Positions 12,264 through 23,745 of a DNA stretch of 64,000 nucleotides are shown one piece after another. The notes beneath the pieces were generated by a model. The model had not been told where the DNA came from. It made no database searches and saw nothing but the letters and a program-made list of their open reading frames with translations. The stretch covers positions 13,707,096 through 13,771,095 of the forward strand of contig CM065298.1 in assembly GCA_032871835.1 (NCBI GenBank), given 5' to 3'. This stretch comes from Dipteronia dyeriana. Taxonomy: Eukaryota > Streptophyta > Magnoliopsida > Sapindales > Sapindaceae. Both the position numbers and the translations under genes were made by a program. The first letter of the stretch is position 1. The number at the start of each line of letters is the position of its first letter.

Positions 12264-12732
12264 GAGAATTTGTGAAGATTAACAAATATTGGAGATTTGA
12301 GTGAAATAAGGAAGTAGACAAGTAGAACTGTAGAGAGATCAGCAAACAAGTAGAAAATACTAGATTACTAGTCACTGGAGCCCTGAGACTTGAGAGTTTA
12401 GAGATTGAAAGAAAAGAAAAAATGGTCGTTGGTGGTTTGGCTGCAGCTAGAAAGAAAAGAAAGAAATTAAGATTGTAAGAATAGATAATTAAGAAACCCT
12501 ATTGGACTATATATAAGACAAGGCATAACAAATGTTCTTTTAGATATTTGTTTGTCTCAAGCCCAGTTTTATTTTGATTTTGGGCCTTTTAAAATTTTAG
12601 ACATTTTATATTTGTAACAAAATTTTGGGCATTTTATAAATAACATTCTATAAAAATGAGCCCCAAATAAAAACTGAATTCATGTAAACTTGGGCCTTTT
12701 TTCAACACACATGGGTCAGCACTGTGCAGCAG

Positions 12733-13030
12733 AGGAAGCAGGTATGGTGGTGGCTGTGGTAGTGGCACTGACAGGAGGTACGGGAGTGGGCATCTGTTCT
12801 TGTGCCAATGGTTTGCCAAGGTATTCTTTATCATCTTTACTTTGACTTCCTTTTTAAGATTAGATAACTTTGACTTAATTTACTTACATAAATATCAATG
12901 TCTTCCATATGAATCAGTAGATTCAACTTCTTTGACTCACTCTACAATACTATACATGCACTTATCCACAATCTATGACCCACATACAATGCATTGATGT
13001 ATTTTCTATTGATACATACTGAGAAGAAAA

Positions 13031-13071
<41 letters not shown>

Positions 13072-13500
13072 ATTTGATTTGCAAACTTCAAGTTTGTTTA
13101 TGATTAATAAGCTTTTACAAAGATGTCTACGAGGGATTTCCATGTACGTTTAAGATTTGGATCCTCTCATTACCTTATATTTTTTCTTAACTCACATAAT
13201 CTCATGACACTTAAATATTGCAATGAATGTGTGGTTAAGATATGAATGGTTTTCACCATCACTTTATCAACAATCAATCATATATTTTTTGGTAAGAAAA
13301 AAGATGAGGTCAGTCTATAAGGGATTTTCAAGTTCGTTTAAGATGTAGTTTTGGAATTTGGATATCTTTTCTTTTATAATTAAGTTCAATATTATTATTT
13401 TTATTTGAGGAAATATCAAAACCATTCCTTATGTTTGACAAAATATCAGTTTAGTTTAAGAGTTTGAGTAATTAGATAATTTTGTCTTTATTGTTTCATT
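12733..13500. other. Intergenic DNA, no gene seen
   Basis: AT-rich sequence between the hAT right end and a SINE-like segment. It contains only a (TA)n tract and short frames without known domains. Confidence 0.6.
13035..13069. repeat. (TA)n microsatellite
   Basis: About 17 uninterrupted TA dinucleotides. Confidence 0.95.
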
Positions 13501-13504
13501 TTTT

Positions 13505-13612
13505 TAAAAATATTTCAAGATTTGGGATGGAGAACAAACTCGAACTCACAACCTTATGGTGTAGATGTGAGAGGCAAACTACCGTGCCCAACCAAGGTAT
13601 TGGGGATAGATT
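13505..13612 (-). mobile_element. Possible tRNA-derived SINE fragment
   Basis: On the minus strand TTGGTTGGGCACGGTAG resembles a pol III box A and GTGAGTTCGAGTTTG, about 35 bases on, resembles box B (GGTTCGANNCC). The rest cannot be folded into a convincing tRNA. No target duplication was found. Confidence 0.4.
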
Positions 13613-13685
13613 TCAGATCCCTCACAGACTTTCAAATTCCAGACTGGAATATCGCCATTTAGTCTTTTGTTTTTCTAATGTTTTC

Positions 13686-14274
13686 TGTTGTAGGACAATT
13701 TGACAAGAGAAGAGATAGCAGTGGGGAGTCGCGGTCCAAACCGTTGTTAGTATCTCCAGCGTGTCTAGAGCTCAAGCCGCATCCAATTTCAAAGAAATCG
13801 CTGGAGTCTACCACGCCTAAATCGCAGCCCATGTTCTGCTGACCAAACTGCGCCCAACTATAGATTCAGACGGTTTTTGGTGTTTTTTTATTTTTTTCTA
13901 TTGCTATATTTAGATGACTTTTAATTAGGAAAGCTTATTTATTTTAGTTTGATTAGAAGTTAAATTTAGGTTTTTATAATAAATCAAACTTACCTTTTGG
14001 GTAAAATTTGATCTTTGTTTTCCTGTCAAGTTAGGAGTCAGGAGTCATGAATCTTAAAAGATTCTGATTTATTTTGATCTTTTTTTTTGTTTTAGTCTTC
14101 TTTTTTACGAATGTCATATTCAAGTAGTATTAAAATTAGTTTATTATAAATAGTCTTATTAATTTCAATTATTGTAACTTTTTAAAACTTATGGTAAATA
14201 TTAATAAAAATGGTTCATTTGGAACAATTATCTCATCGTGGATTCGACTAACCTATCAAGCTTTCGCTATGTTA
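13686..14274 (+). repeat. Left LTR of the LARD-like element
   Basis: It begins TGTTGTAGGACAATTTGAC and ends near CGCTATGTTA, two bases before the primer-binding site. Shared landmarks with the right copy include GATTCAGACGGTTTTTGG and GGATTCGACTAACCTATCAA. Confidence 0.8.
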
Positions 14275-14315
14275 AGTGGTATTAGAGCATAAGTTTCCGC
14301 AAGCCTTCTGATGGC

Positions 14316-14969
14316 ATGCGACAAGATTGGGGCAACCATTCTCTTGGCGAAGATCAGAAAGTGAAGGCAATAACAGCTAAGGTTGTAGTTGCTGCTATAG
14401 ACGAGATTCATCATACACTGAACTTGATTCCGCTGATGCAAATTCAGTTAGCGGAAACTCTTCAATTGTTGGAGGTAATGTCACCTAATGGCAACAGGGC
14501 GATGGAGCAAGGGTGTGGAGGGGCAGATGAGATGACTCAAGGTCCGACGCCATTGATACAGAATTCTGAACCAGGGCTTCAAGTGAAAAATCTACCAATA
14601 ATAGAGGTAGATGACAAAGGTCTGGGGGCACCACTAGAAGACTAAAATTACAAGGTTAATGTGGATTTTTCGACACTCAGGGGCACCTATAATATTGAAG
14701 ATACTTCTTATAAAGTAGAAATTGTTGAAGGAATTGAAGATGAGCCTTGGATGTTTAAAGTCACCAACTATGATCTAACCATCAATACCGATTTCACTTT
14801 AGGTGTGGTTGAAAAACAATTGGAAGATAAATTATTGTCCACGGAGAAAGTTTGTAAGGATGACAACTTTCGTGATGTTAATGATATGAAATCCTATTCG
14901 TTTCGGAAATCAAACCAAATTGGATTACAATTTCTTCTTAGCATATTTGAAAATCCATATAAAAAATAG
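14316..14969 (+). CDS. Two short frames inside the LARD-like element, unknown
   Basis: An open frame at 14316-14645 (109 codons) and one at 14661-14969 (102 codons, starting MDFSTLRGTYNIEDTSYKVE) lie on the sense strand of the element, 15 bases apart. The second is acidic and richer in codon-like structure than its surroundings. I recognise no domain and no zinc knuckle. They may be remnants of a gag-like or captured frame, or chance. Confidence 0.3.
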
Positions 14970-15440
14970 AGAATATTCATTCGCGCTGGTGATTGAAAAG
15001 ATGGAACATCTCAAGTATTATCCACCCAAACAAAACATTGTCAAACTCAAGGATGAGTTTTTTTTTTAAGAGGAGAAGAGTATTGTGTGGGATGGGAAAA
15101 GCTAGCATCGAGGAATCACTACCGTCCAAACCTCCGCAGGTGTCCAGTGGCCCAAGCAGCGACTGATTTAGTTTTGAAGATTTGGTTCTCGTTGTCCAAT
15201 TTGGGGGTAAACTAGACATCAAGTTTGAGGATCTGAATATCAAAGGGAGTAGACATCGTCAATGGTGAATAGTATGGGCAGACGATTGCCTTGGTGACAT
15301 CATGGATTTGGAATGGAGAACGAAAAGATTTTTTGGCTGGGGTTTACCAATCCCACAAGATGAATAGGGGTTTTTCTTTGTTTATTTGTCAGTCCTCGTG
15401 CATCAATCGAACTCAAGGATGAGTTCTTTTTAAGAGGGTC

Positions 15441-16035
15441 TGATATAGGACAATTTGACAAGAGAAAAGCTAGTAGTAAGGAACCGCGGTCCAAATCCCT
15501 GTTAGTGTGTTCAGCGTGTCCAGCAGCCCAAGTCACATCCAATTTTAGAGAAATCACTGGAGTCAACCGGGTCATAACTGTGGCCCATGTTCTGCGGACC
15601 AGACCGTGCCTAACTATAGATTCAGACGGTTTTTGGTGTTTTCTTATTTTATTCTATTTTTATAATTTAGATTACTTTTGAATTAGGAAAGATTTATTTA
15701 TTTTGATTAGGAGTTAAATTTAGATTTTGGAAATAAATCAAACTTACATGTTGGGTAAGATTTGATCTTTGTTTTCCGATCAAGTTAAAAGTCATGAATC
15801 TTAGAAGATTCTGATTTATTTTGATCTTTTTTTGTTTTAGTCTTTATTTTAGGAATATCGTATTCGAGTTGTAGTGGGATTAGTTTATTATAAATACTCT
15901 TATTATTTCTAATTATTGTACATTTTTAAAACTTTTGATCAATATTAATAAAAGCGGTTCCTTTGAGCAATTATCTTGTTGTGGATTCAACAGTAGTTGT
16001 GGATTCGACTAACCTATCAATCTTCCGTTACGTTA
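15441..16035 (+). repeat. Right LTR of the LARD-like element
   Basis: It begins TGATATAGGACAATTTGAC and ends CCGTTACGTTA. It differs from the left copy by many substitutions and a small duplication near the end (GTGGATTCAACAGTA before GTGGATTCGAC). Confidence 0.8.
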
Positions 16036-17884
16036 CTTCCACTGATCTTCGTTAGGATATTGAAGTCTATGATTCGGTTGTGGTTCATTCTTTTGTGGAT
16101 TCTAGGCATGTTGAGGGGACGAGTCCTTTTCCAGGTCAGTTAGTCCTTCGTTTTAGGTTACTTCTACTCCTCATGCGGTTAAATGGTCTAGTTAAGGGCA
16201 CGAGTTATTTTCCTAGACCGGAACTGATTGGTTAGTGGGATTTTAATGTGGACCAGGTTGCAAACTCGTATTTGGGTTGCTTGAAGCCTCCAAAACCGGT
16301 TTGACTTTGCGAGCTCATATCTTTTACATACGGGCTTAGAATCACTATTACAATATATTTTCAGAAATCCCAAGATGAGCTCTATATTTTATTTGAAACC
16401 TTGTTTCCTAGGGTCTGTAGGAGGTTAAATAAAAGGTCGTTTAGTTTGATGTTCAGAGAATTTTTGTTTCTTTCGCAACAAATAGGTTTTTTTTTCCTTT
16501 TTCGATTAGAATTTGTTTTTAGCTTTTTATTTAAGATTATTTCCCTATTTCGTTTAGAATCTTTAGGAGTCTAGAAGGTTTCAAATTTGTTTCTTTTAAA
16601 TATATTGTATTAGGGTTTGATAAATCAGTTTTTCAATGAATAAAATTATTGTGAGTTTAACTCAACTTTTCTCTCTTGTTTTCCTGCCATTTTATGGAAT
16701 CAATAAGGAATAAGAAAACTTGTTGCTCGATTACATGAACTTATCTTTCTCGATAGCTTTCGCCTACATCATATTTGAATGACCAACGTGTTTCAATGAC
16801 CAATGAGTTTAGATTGATGGTGATATAGATCGGTTAGTTCCTTAATTCAAGTTATCTTTGATTTTGGTGTGCCTACTGCGGTCACTTCTCCTCAGTAAGA
16901 TCCGGTCATTCAGGAGTGTTTGATGGATCAAAGGGTTTTTATTGATGGTCTAGGTTCCATATTGCTTCTTCTGTGACGGTTGAGGGGACGAGTTCTATTT
17001 CTGATATTTTGTGCATCACTATGGCACTATGGTTCCTTCTGCTCAACGGGTTTGACTGACATTGCCCCTTCTTTGGCTTCTGTCGTGATGTGTCGTAGCT
17101 CATGGTAAAATTGCAAGTCCCACTTTTCAAGTCTCGAGTTGAACTTCATCATGCAGTCAACTCTTCTACACATTCGATGAGATTGGATAATCCTCTCCAT
17201 GTAGCTCATACTAAGATTTGGTCTGATTCTTCGATTTCCATATCCCAATCAGAAGTAAGCATTGTTGCTAATTGGGTCGCTCAAATTTAGACATAGTGGA
17301 ATGATTTAGAGAATATCGTTGCCCGTCACATATCTAAGCTTAAGTCCTCTCTTGTTAATGATTATATTTCATAGTGTTGTTCGATGTTTGTTGGTCTAGT
17401 TAAATTATTTCATTAGTTTAGTTCATATTTCTATACTTTTGATTGAGGCCTATATACCTATATATTTAATTTATTGTTTTAGGGTCTGCACTCCCCCTCT
17501 ACTTTTTCTTTTCTTTTCCCTCTCTTGTTTTTTCTTTTGTTTCTTTTTTATTTATCGATACATGGTTTTGACCGTGGGATTTTTCAACATATAATCATAT
17601 GTAATATTTTTTCCTCCAGGTTATTTCGCTCTTATCTATAAAAAAAAGTTTCATTTACTATAAAACTAGTCAATCTTATTTTAATTTGAATCAAATTAGT
17701 CCCTCTTAATCATTTCAGTTAAATGTTCTGTCACGATTTGATGAAAGTAACCATTTTACACTTGTATATATGTTAATTGAGTCTAGCCAAATTTGTGTTT
17801 CATTCCATTGGCAATTTGGCATATGCTTATATTTGTCTTTAAAAACAAACAAGTTGACAGTCTACTTAGGATCGATTTTCCGAG
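16036..17884. other. Retroelement-like debris without supported genes
   Basis: The stretch has LTR-like wording (for example TTAGGGTTTGATAAATCA and TCAATGAATAAAATTATT at 16611-16650, typical of LTR 3' ends). The phrase GAGGGGACGAG occurs at 16115 and 16983. Frames are short and lack domains. I cannot assign family or borders. Confidence 0.4.
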
Positions 17885-18148
17885 ATAGTTATTAAGGTTG
17901 TTTTGAAGCGAGACTCTGGTAGCATTCGAGTCCCTCTTCGCCTCAAAATCTTGAATGCATAACTCCAAATCTTGAATACAGGTTTTGCACTACTTGGAAA
18001 GTGTTATCATATTTGCTTGTCGATCTTCTCACCAATTAGGGAGAGCAATGCAGCATCCACCTTTGCAAATTTATTTTCTTATGATTCTCCTTCATGGTCA
18101 TATGCTACTATTTTATTGTGAATGGGCTTGGAAACTAGTGACCAATTG
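17885..18148 (-). pseudogene. DUF241 copy 1, C-terminal part (split gene)
   Basis: The minus strand resembles the last third of the intact DUF241 gene at 35335-36153: WSLVSK, then the CATTGCTCTCCC region, ELCIQDFEAKRDS and TRVSLQNNLNN. The stop codon position has changed from TAG to TAT, so the frame runs on to 17783. The segment ends at 18148, exactly where a Copia LTR starts. The matching N-terminal part lies at 27420-27980, so the two were one gene before insertion. Several frame changes mark it as dead. Confidence 0.85.
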
Positions 18149-18790
18149 TGTTAGCGAACAAACGTCACTACGCTGAAGCTTTTTCGGATAGAACACAAAT
18201 AAACAATAGCAAAAGAGGAAAAAAAAAAGATAATCAATTCAATCACACACAATACAAGATTTAAGTGGAAATCCAAATCGGAAAAAAAAAACACGGCTGT
18301 CATGACGACAAAAAAAATTCCACTATGTAGATAATTGTTACATCCACACACTCAGGGTTCTCACTTTTCTAATACCCCAAACCCAATTATTACAGGACGC
18401 ACCCCGACTCCTCTCTTGAGTAAGAGGGAGGCCCTGTGGGCTGTCCCGACTCCTCTCTTGAGTACGAGGGAAACCCTATGGGCTCTACAATTACTAGCAT
18501 GATAAAAAAAACTTTCTACTGAAATTTCCATAGGAAATACTTGCTATTAAACAAATAAAATGTAAGGAGACTGCAAAATGTACATAATTTCAATTCCTCT
18601 TCATATAATTTCATTCTTTACAAAAAGTGTCACAATTGACCGATCGGACCAAAAAACCGACCACTATAAAAACTAAGTAACTAGTCCATCCCGAGTGGGA
18701 AACTGAACAAGCCGAGTAAGAAAACCGAGTAGGCCGAGTAGACAGAATAGGTCATGTGGGCCGAGTAGATCAAGTGGGCCGAGTAGGAAT

Positions 18791-18948
18791 CCGACCATGC
18801 CTACCATCCCGACTATGCCTACCGTCCCGACCATGCCTACCATCCCGACCATGCCTATCGTCCCGACCATGCCTACCGTCCCGACCATGCCTACAGTCCC
18901 GACCATGCCTATCGTCCCGACCATGCCTACCGTCCCGACTATGCCGAC
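18791..18948. repeat. 18-bp minisatellite in the 3' LTR, about 8.5 units
   Basis: The unit is CCGACCATGCCTACCGTC with changes at a few positions. Because 18 is a multiple of three, both strands stay open and give repetitive frames (MVGTVG-like on the minus strand); these are not genes. Confidence 0.95.
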
Positions 18949-19339
18949 CTCATATTTCTAAATATGTACATGAAAATTTAAAATGCATGACTTTTATGCT
19001 TCATGATGTCATCGAGTGGCCCACCTCAAAGCTTCTGAGTCCGTACAACCAAACAGCTACCTGGATAAATATATAAGAGTGACAGGATAAGCGCTAACGC
19101 TCAGTGAGTGAATGAAAACTTTTAAAAACACTTTTCTAAACCACTTTACAATAAGCATTCAGTAATACATTGTATAAGATAATATATCTACTTTCATACT
19201 TAATAAACCGAATACTGAATGCATCACTTTTCTGAAAAGAGTAAGATACTTTATAAAATCTTAATCTTCACCAAATTCATACCGGGGATATCCTCCATAC
19301 GTAAGCCGAAATACATTCGGGCAAACGCCGAGTCATGAA

Positions 19340-19490
19340 TAACTTCTGGTCATACCCGTGCAGAGCAACTCAATTACTCTTTCTCTGGTCATGCTCGGAC
19401 AGAGCGACTCTCTGTTCATACAAGTGCAGAGCGACTCAATTACTCTTTCTCTGGTCATGCACTTGCAGAGCGACTCATGGCATACACATG
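19340..19490. repeat. CAGAGCGACTC repeat zone of the LTR, four units
   Basis: The block CTGGTCATACCCGTGCAGAG recurs four times with changes (near 19346, 19381, 19410 and 19452), each ending AGCGACTC or AGCAACTC. The same zone is present in the 5' LTR (25929-26070) and, degenerate, in the solo LTR at 6445-6560. Confidence 0.8.
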
Positions 19491-19975
19491 TGTAGAACGG
19501 CCCCAAAAGCCAACCATAATCATAACTGAGGAAGGTACATACATGGTTCTTTTATAGAAATCATAATCTCTTCTTGATAATTCATAAAAATAATATACTG
19601 ATTCTGAATGCTAATATAAGCATAAAATATATATACTTTCAGTTCTCTGTATACTCACCATCAATCATAAAAAGCAATAAAAACCTTAAAATGATTTGCA
19701 GCAATTAAAGCATAAAACTGTAAACTTGAGTTAAAAACAAAACTGAAACTTAATTCACTCACAAGTTAGACGTCAAGCTTAATTCAGACTGGGTATGCTA
19801 GGTTCTCTTCGTCTTTTTTCCCTAACAATCACAAGATTCAATTAAAAACTGGATATCAAAGAAGAATCAACTGAAATCTATGATCGAGAGAGCTTCACTG
19901 ACTTATTTTCTTTCTTCTCTTTCCTTTCTTCTGCTGGATTTTATTGCTTTCTAGCTCTCACCATGTTTATCCTCA

Positions 19976-19985
19976 TATATTTATA
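19976..19985 (-). promoter_or_regulatory. TATA-like box of the Gypsy LTR
   Basis: The minus strand reads GTATAAATATATG. It is the best TATA match in the LTR and lies about 180 bp from its upstream end, so it may drive element transcription; the 5' LTR has the same feature near 26555. Confidence 0.5.
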
Positions 19986-20160
19986 CTTATGAAAGGACAC
20001 AGCTGAAGTTGTGAGCTAATTAACTAAGCTCACAGCTGCTTGTCAGCCATGCAATCACCTAGGCTTACTCACCTGATACCTTTTTCTGCTTCACGCTTAT
20101 CCCATTTTTTTAAAAAAAAAATGGGCCTTTCAATTGGGCCTGAAAGACATGGGTGTTACA

Positions 20161-20175
20161 ATTCACCCCTCCATA
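20161..20175 (-). other. Polypurine tract of the Gypsy element
   Basis: The minus strand GGAGGGGTGAAT directly precedes the 3' LTR start, the position used to prime plus-strand DNA synthesis. Confidence 0.8.
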
Positions 20176-20196
20176 TAAGAATTTCGTCCTCAAAAT

Positions 20197-21570
20197 TTAC
20201 TCACTTAGCTGAAACAGATGGGGATACTGAGTCCGCATCTGATCTTCATGTTCCCAAGTCGCCTCTTCCACCATATGATTTCTCCATAACACTTTTACAA
20301 GATGAATAACCTTAGTACGTAATACTTGTTCCCTTCTATCTAGAATCTCAATAGGTTCCTCTTCATAGGTTAAATCTTCTCTTAACTTCACTGGTTGTTT
20401 GGTTAAAACATGTGTAGGGTCGGATATATATTTTCGAAGCATAGAAACATGAAATACATCATGAATTCTTGAAAGTTCTGAAGGCAACGCTAAACGGTAT
20501 GCCACTACTCCTACTCCGGCAATGATCTCATACGGACCAATGTATCGTGGACTTAACTTACCACGTCTTCCAAATTGAAGTACACCTTTCCAAAGCAAAA
20601 TTCGTAGGAATACATAGTCACCTACTTTAAATTCAAGTTCCCTTCTCCGCTTATATGTATAGCTTTTCTGCCTATCTTGAGCAACATTTAGTCTGTCTCT
20701 GATTATTTTAATCTTTTCTGTTGTGACTTGAACAAGTTCTGGACCTAACAACTTTCTCTCCCCTACTTCATCCCAACACACCGGTGTTCTGCATTTTCTC
20801 CCATACAGAGCTTCATAAAGTGCCATTTCGATGCTAGCTTGATAACTGTTATTGTAGGCAAATTCTATCAAAGGTATATGTACATCCCAACTACCTTTGA
20901 AATCCATAACACACGCCCGAAGCATATACTCCAATGTCTGAATAGTACGCTCCAATTGACCATCAGTCTGCGGGTGAAAAGCAGTACTAAAAGGCAATCT
21001 AGTTCCCAAAGCTTCTTATAAACTGGGCCAAAATCTAGATATAAACCGAGGATCTCTATCTGACACTATGGATACTAGTGCGCCATGAAGACGAACTATT
21101 TCATCCACATAAATTCTGGCTAATCTGTCAAGAGAGTATGTAATATCGATTGGCAGAAAATGTGCAGACTTTGTAAGTCGATCAACGATCACCCATACAC
21201 TGTCGTGACCATTCTGACTATGAGGGAGTCCTACCACAAAATCGATGGTAACATGTTCCCATTTCCATTCAGGAATAGGCAGTGGTTGTGATAATCCTGC
21301 TGGTTTATGATGTTCTGCCTTGACTTGCTGACAAATCAAACATTTAGAGACGAATTCTGCTATCTCTCTTTTCATACCTTGCCACCAGTAATGCTCTTTC
21401 AAAGTACGATAAAACTTAGTACTTCCTGGATGCATTGCATAAGCTGAAGAGTGAGCTTCCTCTAAAATTTCATTCTTGAGTTCTTTAATGTTTGGTACAC
21501 ACAGTCTGTTACTTAGAACCAACGTACCATCACTTTTCACTACAAAATCAGCTCGTAAGCTTTTCTGCAT
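20197..21570 (-). pseudogene. Gypsy integrase with C-terminal chromodomain
   Basis: From 21570 the order is an HHCC zinc-binding region (HPGSTKFYRTL, then CLICQQVK), the integrase core with WEHVTIDFVVGLP, SDRDPRF and TDGQLERTIQTLE (D, D, E), and a C-terminal chromodomain (PIEILDRREQVL, VLWRNHMVEEATWEHED) ending at 20197. A TAA interrupts the core between PSL and EALGT near 21014. A frameshift near 21575 separates it from RNase H. Chromodomains of this class direct integration to heterochromatin. The chromodomain and long LTRs indicate the Tekay/Del clade. Confidence 0.93.
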
Positions 21571-21575
21571 TCTCC

Positions 21576-22172
21576 CTTTAATTTAACTAAATAAGAATCT
21601 TGAGTTTGCAATTCCCGTATACGATCAATCAAAATAGGCCTAACCCAAAAGGTAGCCAGTAATGCTCCACAATCTTGTGCTTCTAGCTTAACTCTCAACA
21701 TTCTTAATTCAGCTAATAAAGGAAGTTGAAGATGATTTACTTTCCAATACATCCTTAAATGAGCCATAGAACTTGAAGACTTTCTACTGAGTGCATCTGC
21801 CACCACATTTGCCTTACCAGGATGATATTCAATCGTATAGTCATAATCTTTAATCAACTCAATCCATCTTTTTTGTCTTAAATTCAGTTCTTTTTGAGTG
21901 AAAAGATATTGTAAGCTTTTATGATCTGTATAAATCTGACAAGTAACTCCATATAAGTAATGCCTCCAAATTTTCAGTGCAAACACCACTGCAGCAAGCT
22001 CTAGATCATGGGTTGGGTAATTCTTTTCATGCTTCTTTAATTGTCTTGATGCATAAGCTATCACTTTCCCATGTTGCATCAAAACGCAACCCAAACCATG
22101 TTTAGATGCATCACTGTAAACAAAAAATCCATCACTTACGGTTGGAAGAGCAAGTATTGGAGCAGAAGTCAA
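21576..22172 (-). pseudogene. Gypsy RNase H
   Basis: The stretch carries [38 protein letters not shown] and [18 protein letters not shown], typical of Gypsy RNase H (RNaseH_RT). It continues the RT frame; two in-frame stops near 22255 and 22188 lie in between. The region removes RNA from the RNA-DNA hybrid in a working element. Confidence 0.9.
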
Positions 22173-22256
22173 TCTCTCCTTGAGTTTTTAAAAACTCTCT
22201 TCACAAGCTTCTGACCACTCAAACTTCACATCCTTCTGAGTCAATCTTGTCAATAG

Positions 22257-23114
22257 TTAAGCTATTTTAGAAAATCCCTCTACAAATCTTCGATAGTAAC
22301 TTGCTAAACCCAAGAAACTTCTAATTTCTGTCATACTGATTGGTCGTTCCCAATTCACTATAGCTTCAACCTTTTGAGGATCAACATAAATACCATCACC
22401 AGAAATTACATGGCCCAAAAATGTAACTCTATCGAGCCAGAATTGACACTTGCTAAATTTGGCATAAAGTTGATTCTCTCTCAAGACTTGTAGAATAATC
22501 TCTAAATGCTCTGTATGCTCCACATCATCCTTAGAATAAATCAAAATGTCATCAATGAACACGATAACAAATTTGTCTAGATAAGGATGAAATACCCTAT
22601 TCATCAAATCCATAAAAGCTGCTGGAGCATTTATTAATCGAAATGGCATAACTAGAAACTCATAATGCCCATAACGAGTTCTGAAAGCGGTCTTTGGTAT
22701 ATCACAATTTATAATCCTCAATTGGTGATAACCTGTTCGCAAATCTATTTTGGAGAATACCTTTACTCCCTGAAGCTGATCGAATAAGTCATCAATACGT
22801 GGGAGTGGGTATTTATTACGCATCATTGCTTTATTCAATTGTCGGTAATCGATGCATAAACGTAACGTTCCATCTTTCTTTTTGACAAACAGAACTGGCG
22901 CTCCCCATGGTGACACACTAGGTTTAATAAAAATTTTGTTCACCAATTCTTCTAATTGAATCTTCAACTCTTTCAATTCGGTTGGAGCCATTCTATAAGG
23001 TGGAATAGAAATCGGAGTTATGCCTGGGACCAAATCTATCACAAAATCAATGTCTCTATCTGGTGGTAATCCATAAAGATCTTCCGAAAATACATCTAGA
23101 AATTTCTTTACCAC
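22257..23114 (-). pseudogene. Gypsy reverse transcriptase
   Basis: It contains RVT_1 landmarks [54 protein letters not shown] and the catalytic FIDDILIY, followed by FLGHVIS and [13 protein letters not shown]. The domain itself is open for 285 codons; stops flank it on both sides. It is in the same frame as protease and gag. Confidence 0.95.
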
Positions 23115-23126
23115 CGATATATCTTC

Positions 23127-23645
23127 TTATTTTACCTCACTATCCCGAGTATCAATTACATAAGCCAAATAAGCTGAATATTGTTTCCTGAGTAACCGTC
23201 GGACAGTGATAACCGAAATAACACAAGAAGGGAGAATCCAACGTTCACCACAGAAAATAATATTAGACTCTCCTTGAAGTGTAAATTTTACCGCTTTTCG
23301 AAAATAATCTACAGTAGCACGGTGTATAACCAGCCAATCCATTCCCAAGATAACATCAAAATCATGTATATCAAGCGGAATTAAATCAATATGTAGCTCA
23401 TGCTTACTGACTCTAACCTTACTGTTTCTATATATATTCTCAGCCAATAAAGATTCACCAGTAGGTGTAGCCACTACCATACTAGAATCTAATGGACTTA
23501 ATTCTACATCCGCATACACCATAAAAGATCGAGATACAAAAGAATGAGTAGATCCAGGATCAATAAGGATATGAGCATCGTGGTCAAAAATTGTTAACGT
23601 ACCTGTAACGACATCTGGAGTGGTCTCGGTATCTTGTTGAGTCAT
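23127..23645 (-). pseudogene. Gypsy aspartic protease
   Basis: The active-site region reads ILIDPGSTHSFVS, and DFDVILGMDWL follows about 60 residues later, as in plant Gypsy retropepsins. The frame continues from gag after a TGA near 23746 and ends at a TAA near 23125. Confidence 0.9.
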
Positions 23646-23745
23646 AGCAAAAACCCTTGCCTGAGTACGAGGTCTACCCGACTGACCTCTCTGCTGGTTG
23701 CCTCCAACCCTTACTGTGCTAACTTGGGTTTTCCCTGTAGTTGTA

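Larger units (their letters stand above)
5456..12724 (-). mobile_element. hAT DNA transposon with nested insertions
   Basis: The left end is CAGGGCCGGTCCTGAC. The right end, read on the minus strand, is CAGTGCTGACCC. Candidate 8-bp target duplications flank these ends: GGCAGCAG (5448-5455) and TGCAGCAG (12725-12732), matching at 7 of 8 bases. Between them is a broken transposase of the plant TTF-zinc-finger/hAT-dimerisation type on the minus strand. Two later insertions, a solo Gypsy LTR and a 1.9 kb unclassified segment, account for about 3.3 kb of the length. The transposase supports the element well; the right terminus is less certain. Confidence 0.75.
13686..16035 (+). mobile_element. Short non-autonomous LTR retrotransposon (LARD/TRIM-like)
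   Basis: Two direct repeats of about 590 bp (13686-14274 and 15441-16035) enclose about 1.17 kb. A primer-binding site TGGTATTAGAGC follows the first (14277-14288) and a purine tract AAGAGGGTC precedes the second (15432-15440). No protease, RT or integrase is present; only two short frames lie inside. The flanking pentamers (TTTTC and CTTCC) match at only three positions, so the target duplication is not convincing. LTR divergence is roughly 10%, suggesting an old insertion. Confidence 0.8.
18390..20160 (-). repeat. Gypsy 3' LTR
   Basis: On the minus strand it starts TGTAACACCCATGTC at 20160 and ends near GTCCTGTAA at 18390; unusually it lacks a terminal CA. It holds an 18-bp minisatellite, a CAGAGCGACTC repeat zone and a TATA-like box near 19976-19985. 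Confidence 0.9.

Noticed and set aside
18673..19076. Repetitive proteins (MVGTVG on minus, CLPSRP on plus) here and at 25256-25659
   Set aside because: They are translations of the 18-bp LTR minisatellite, whose period is a multiple of three.
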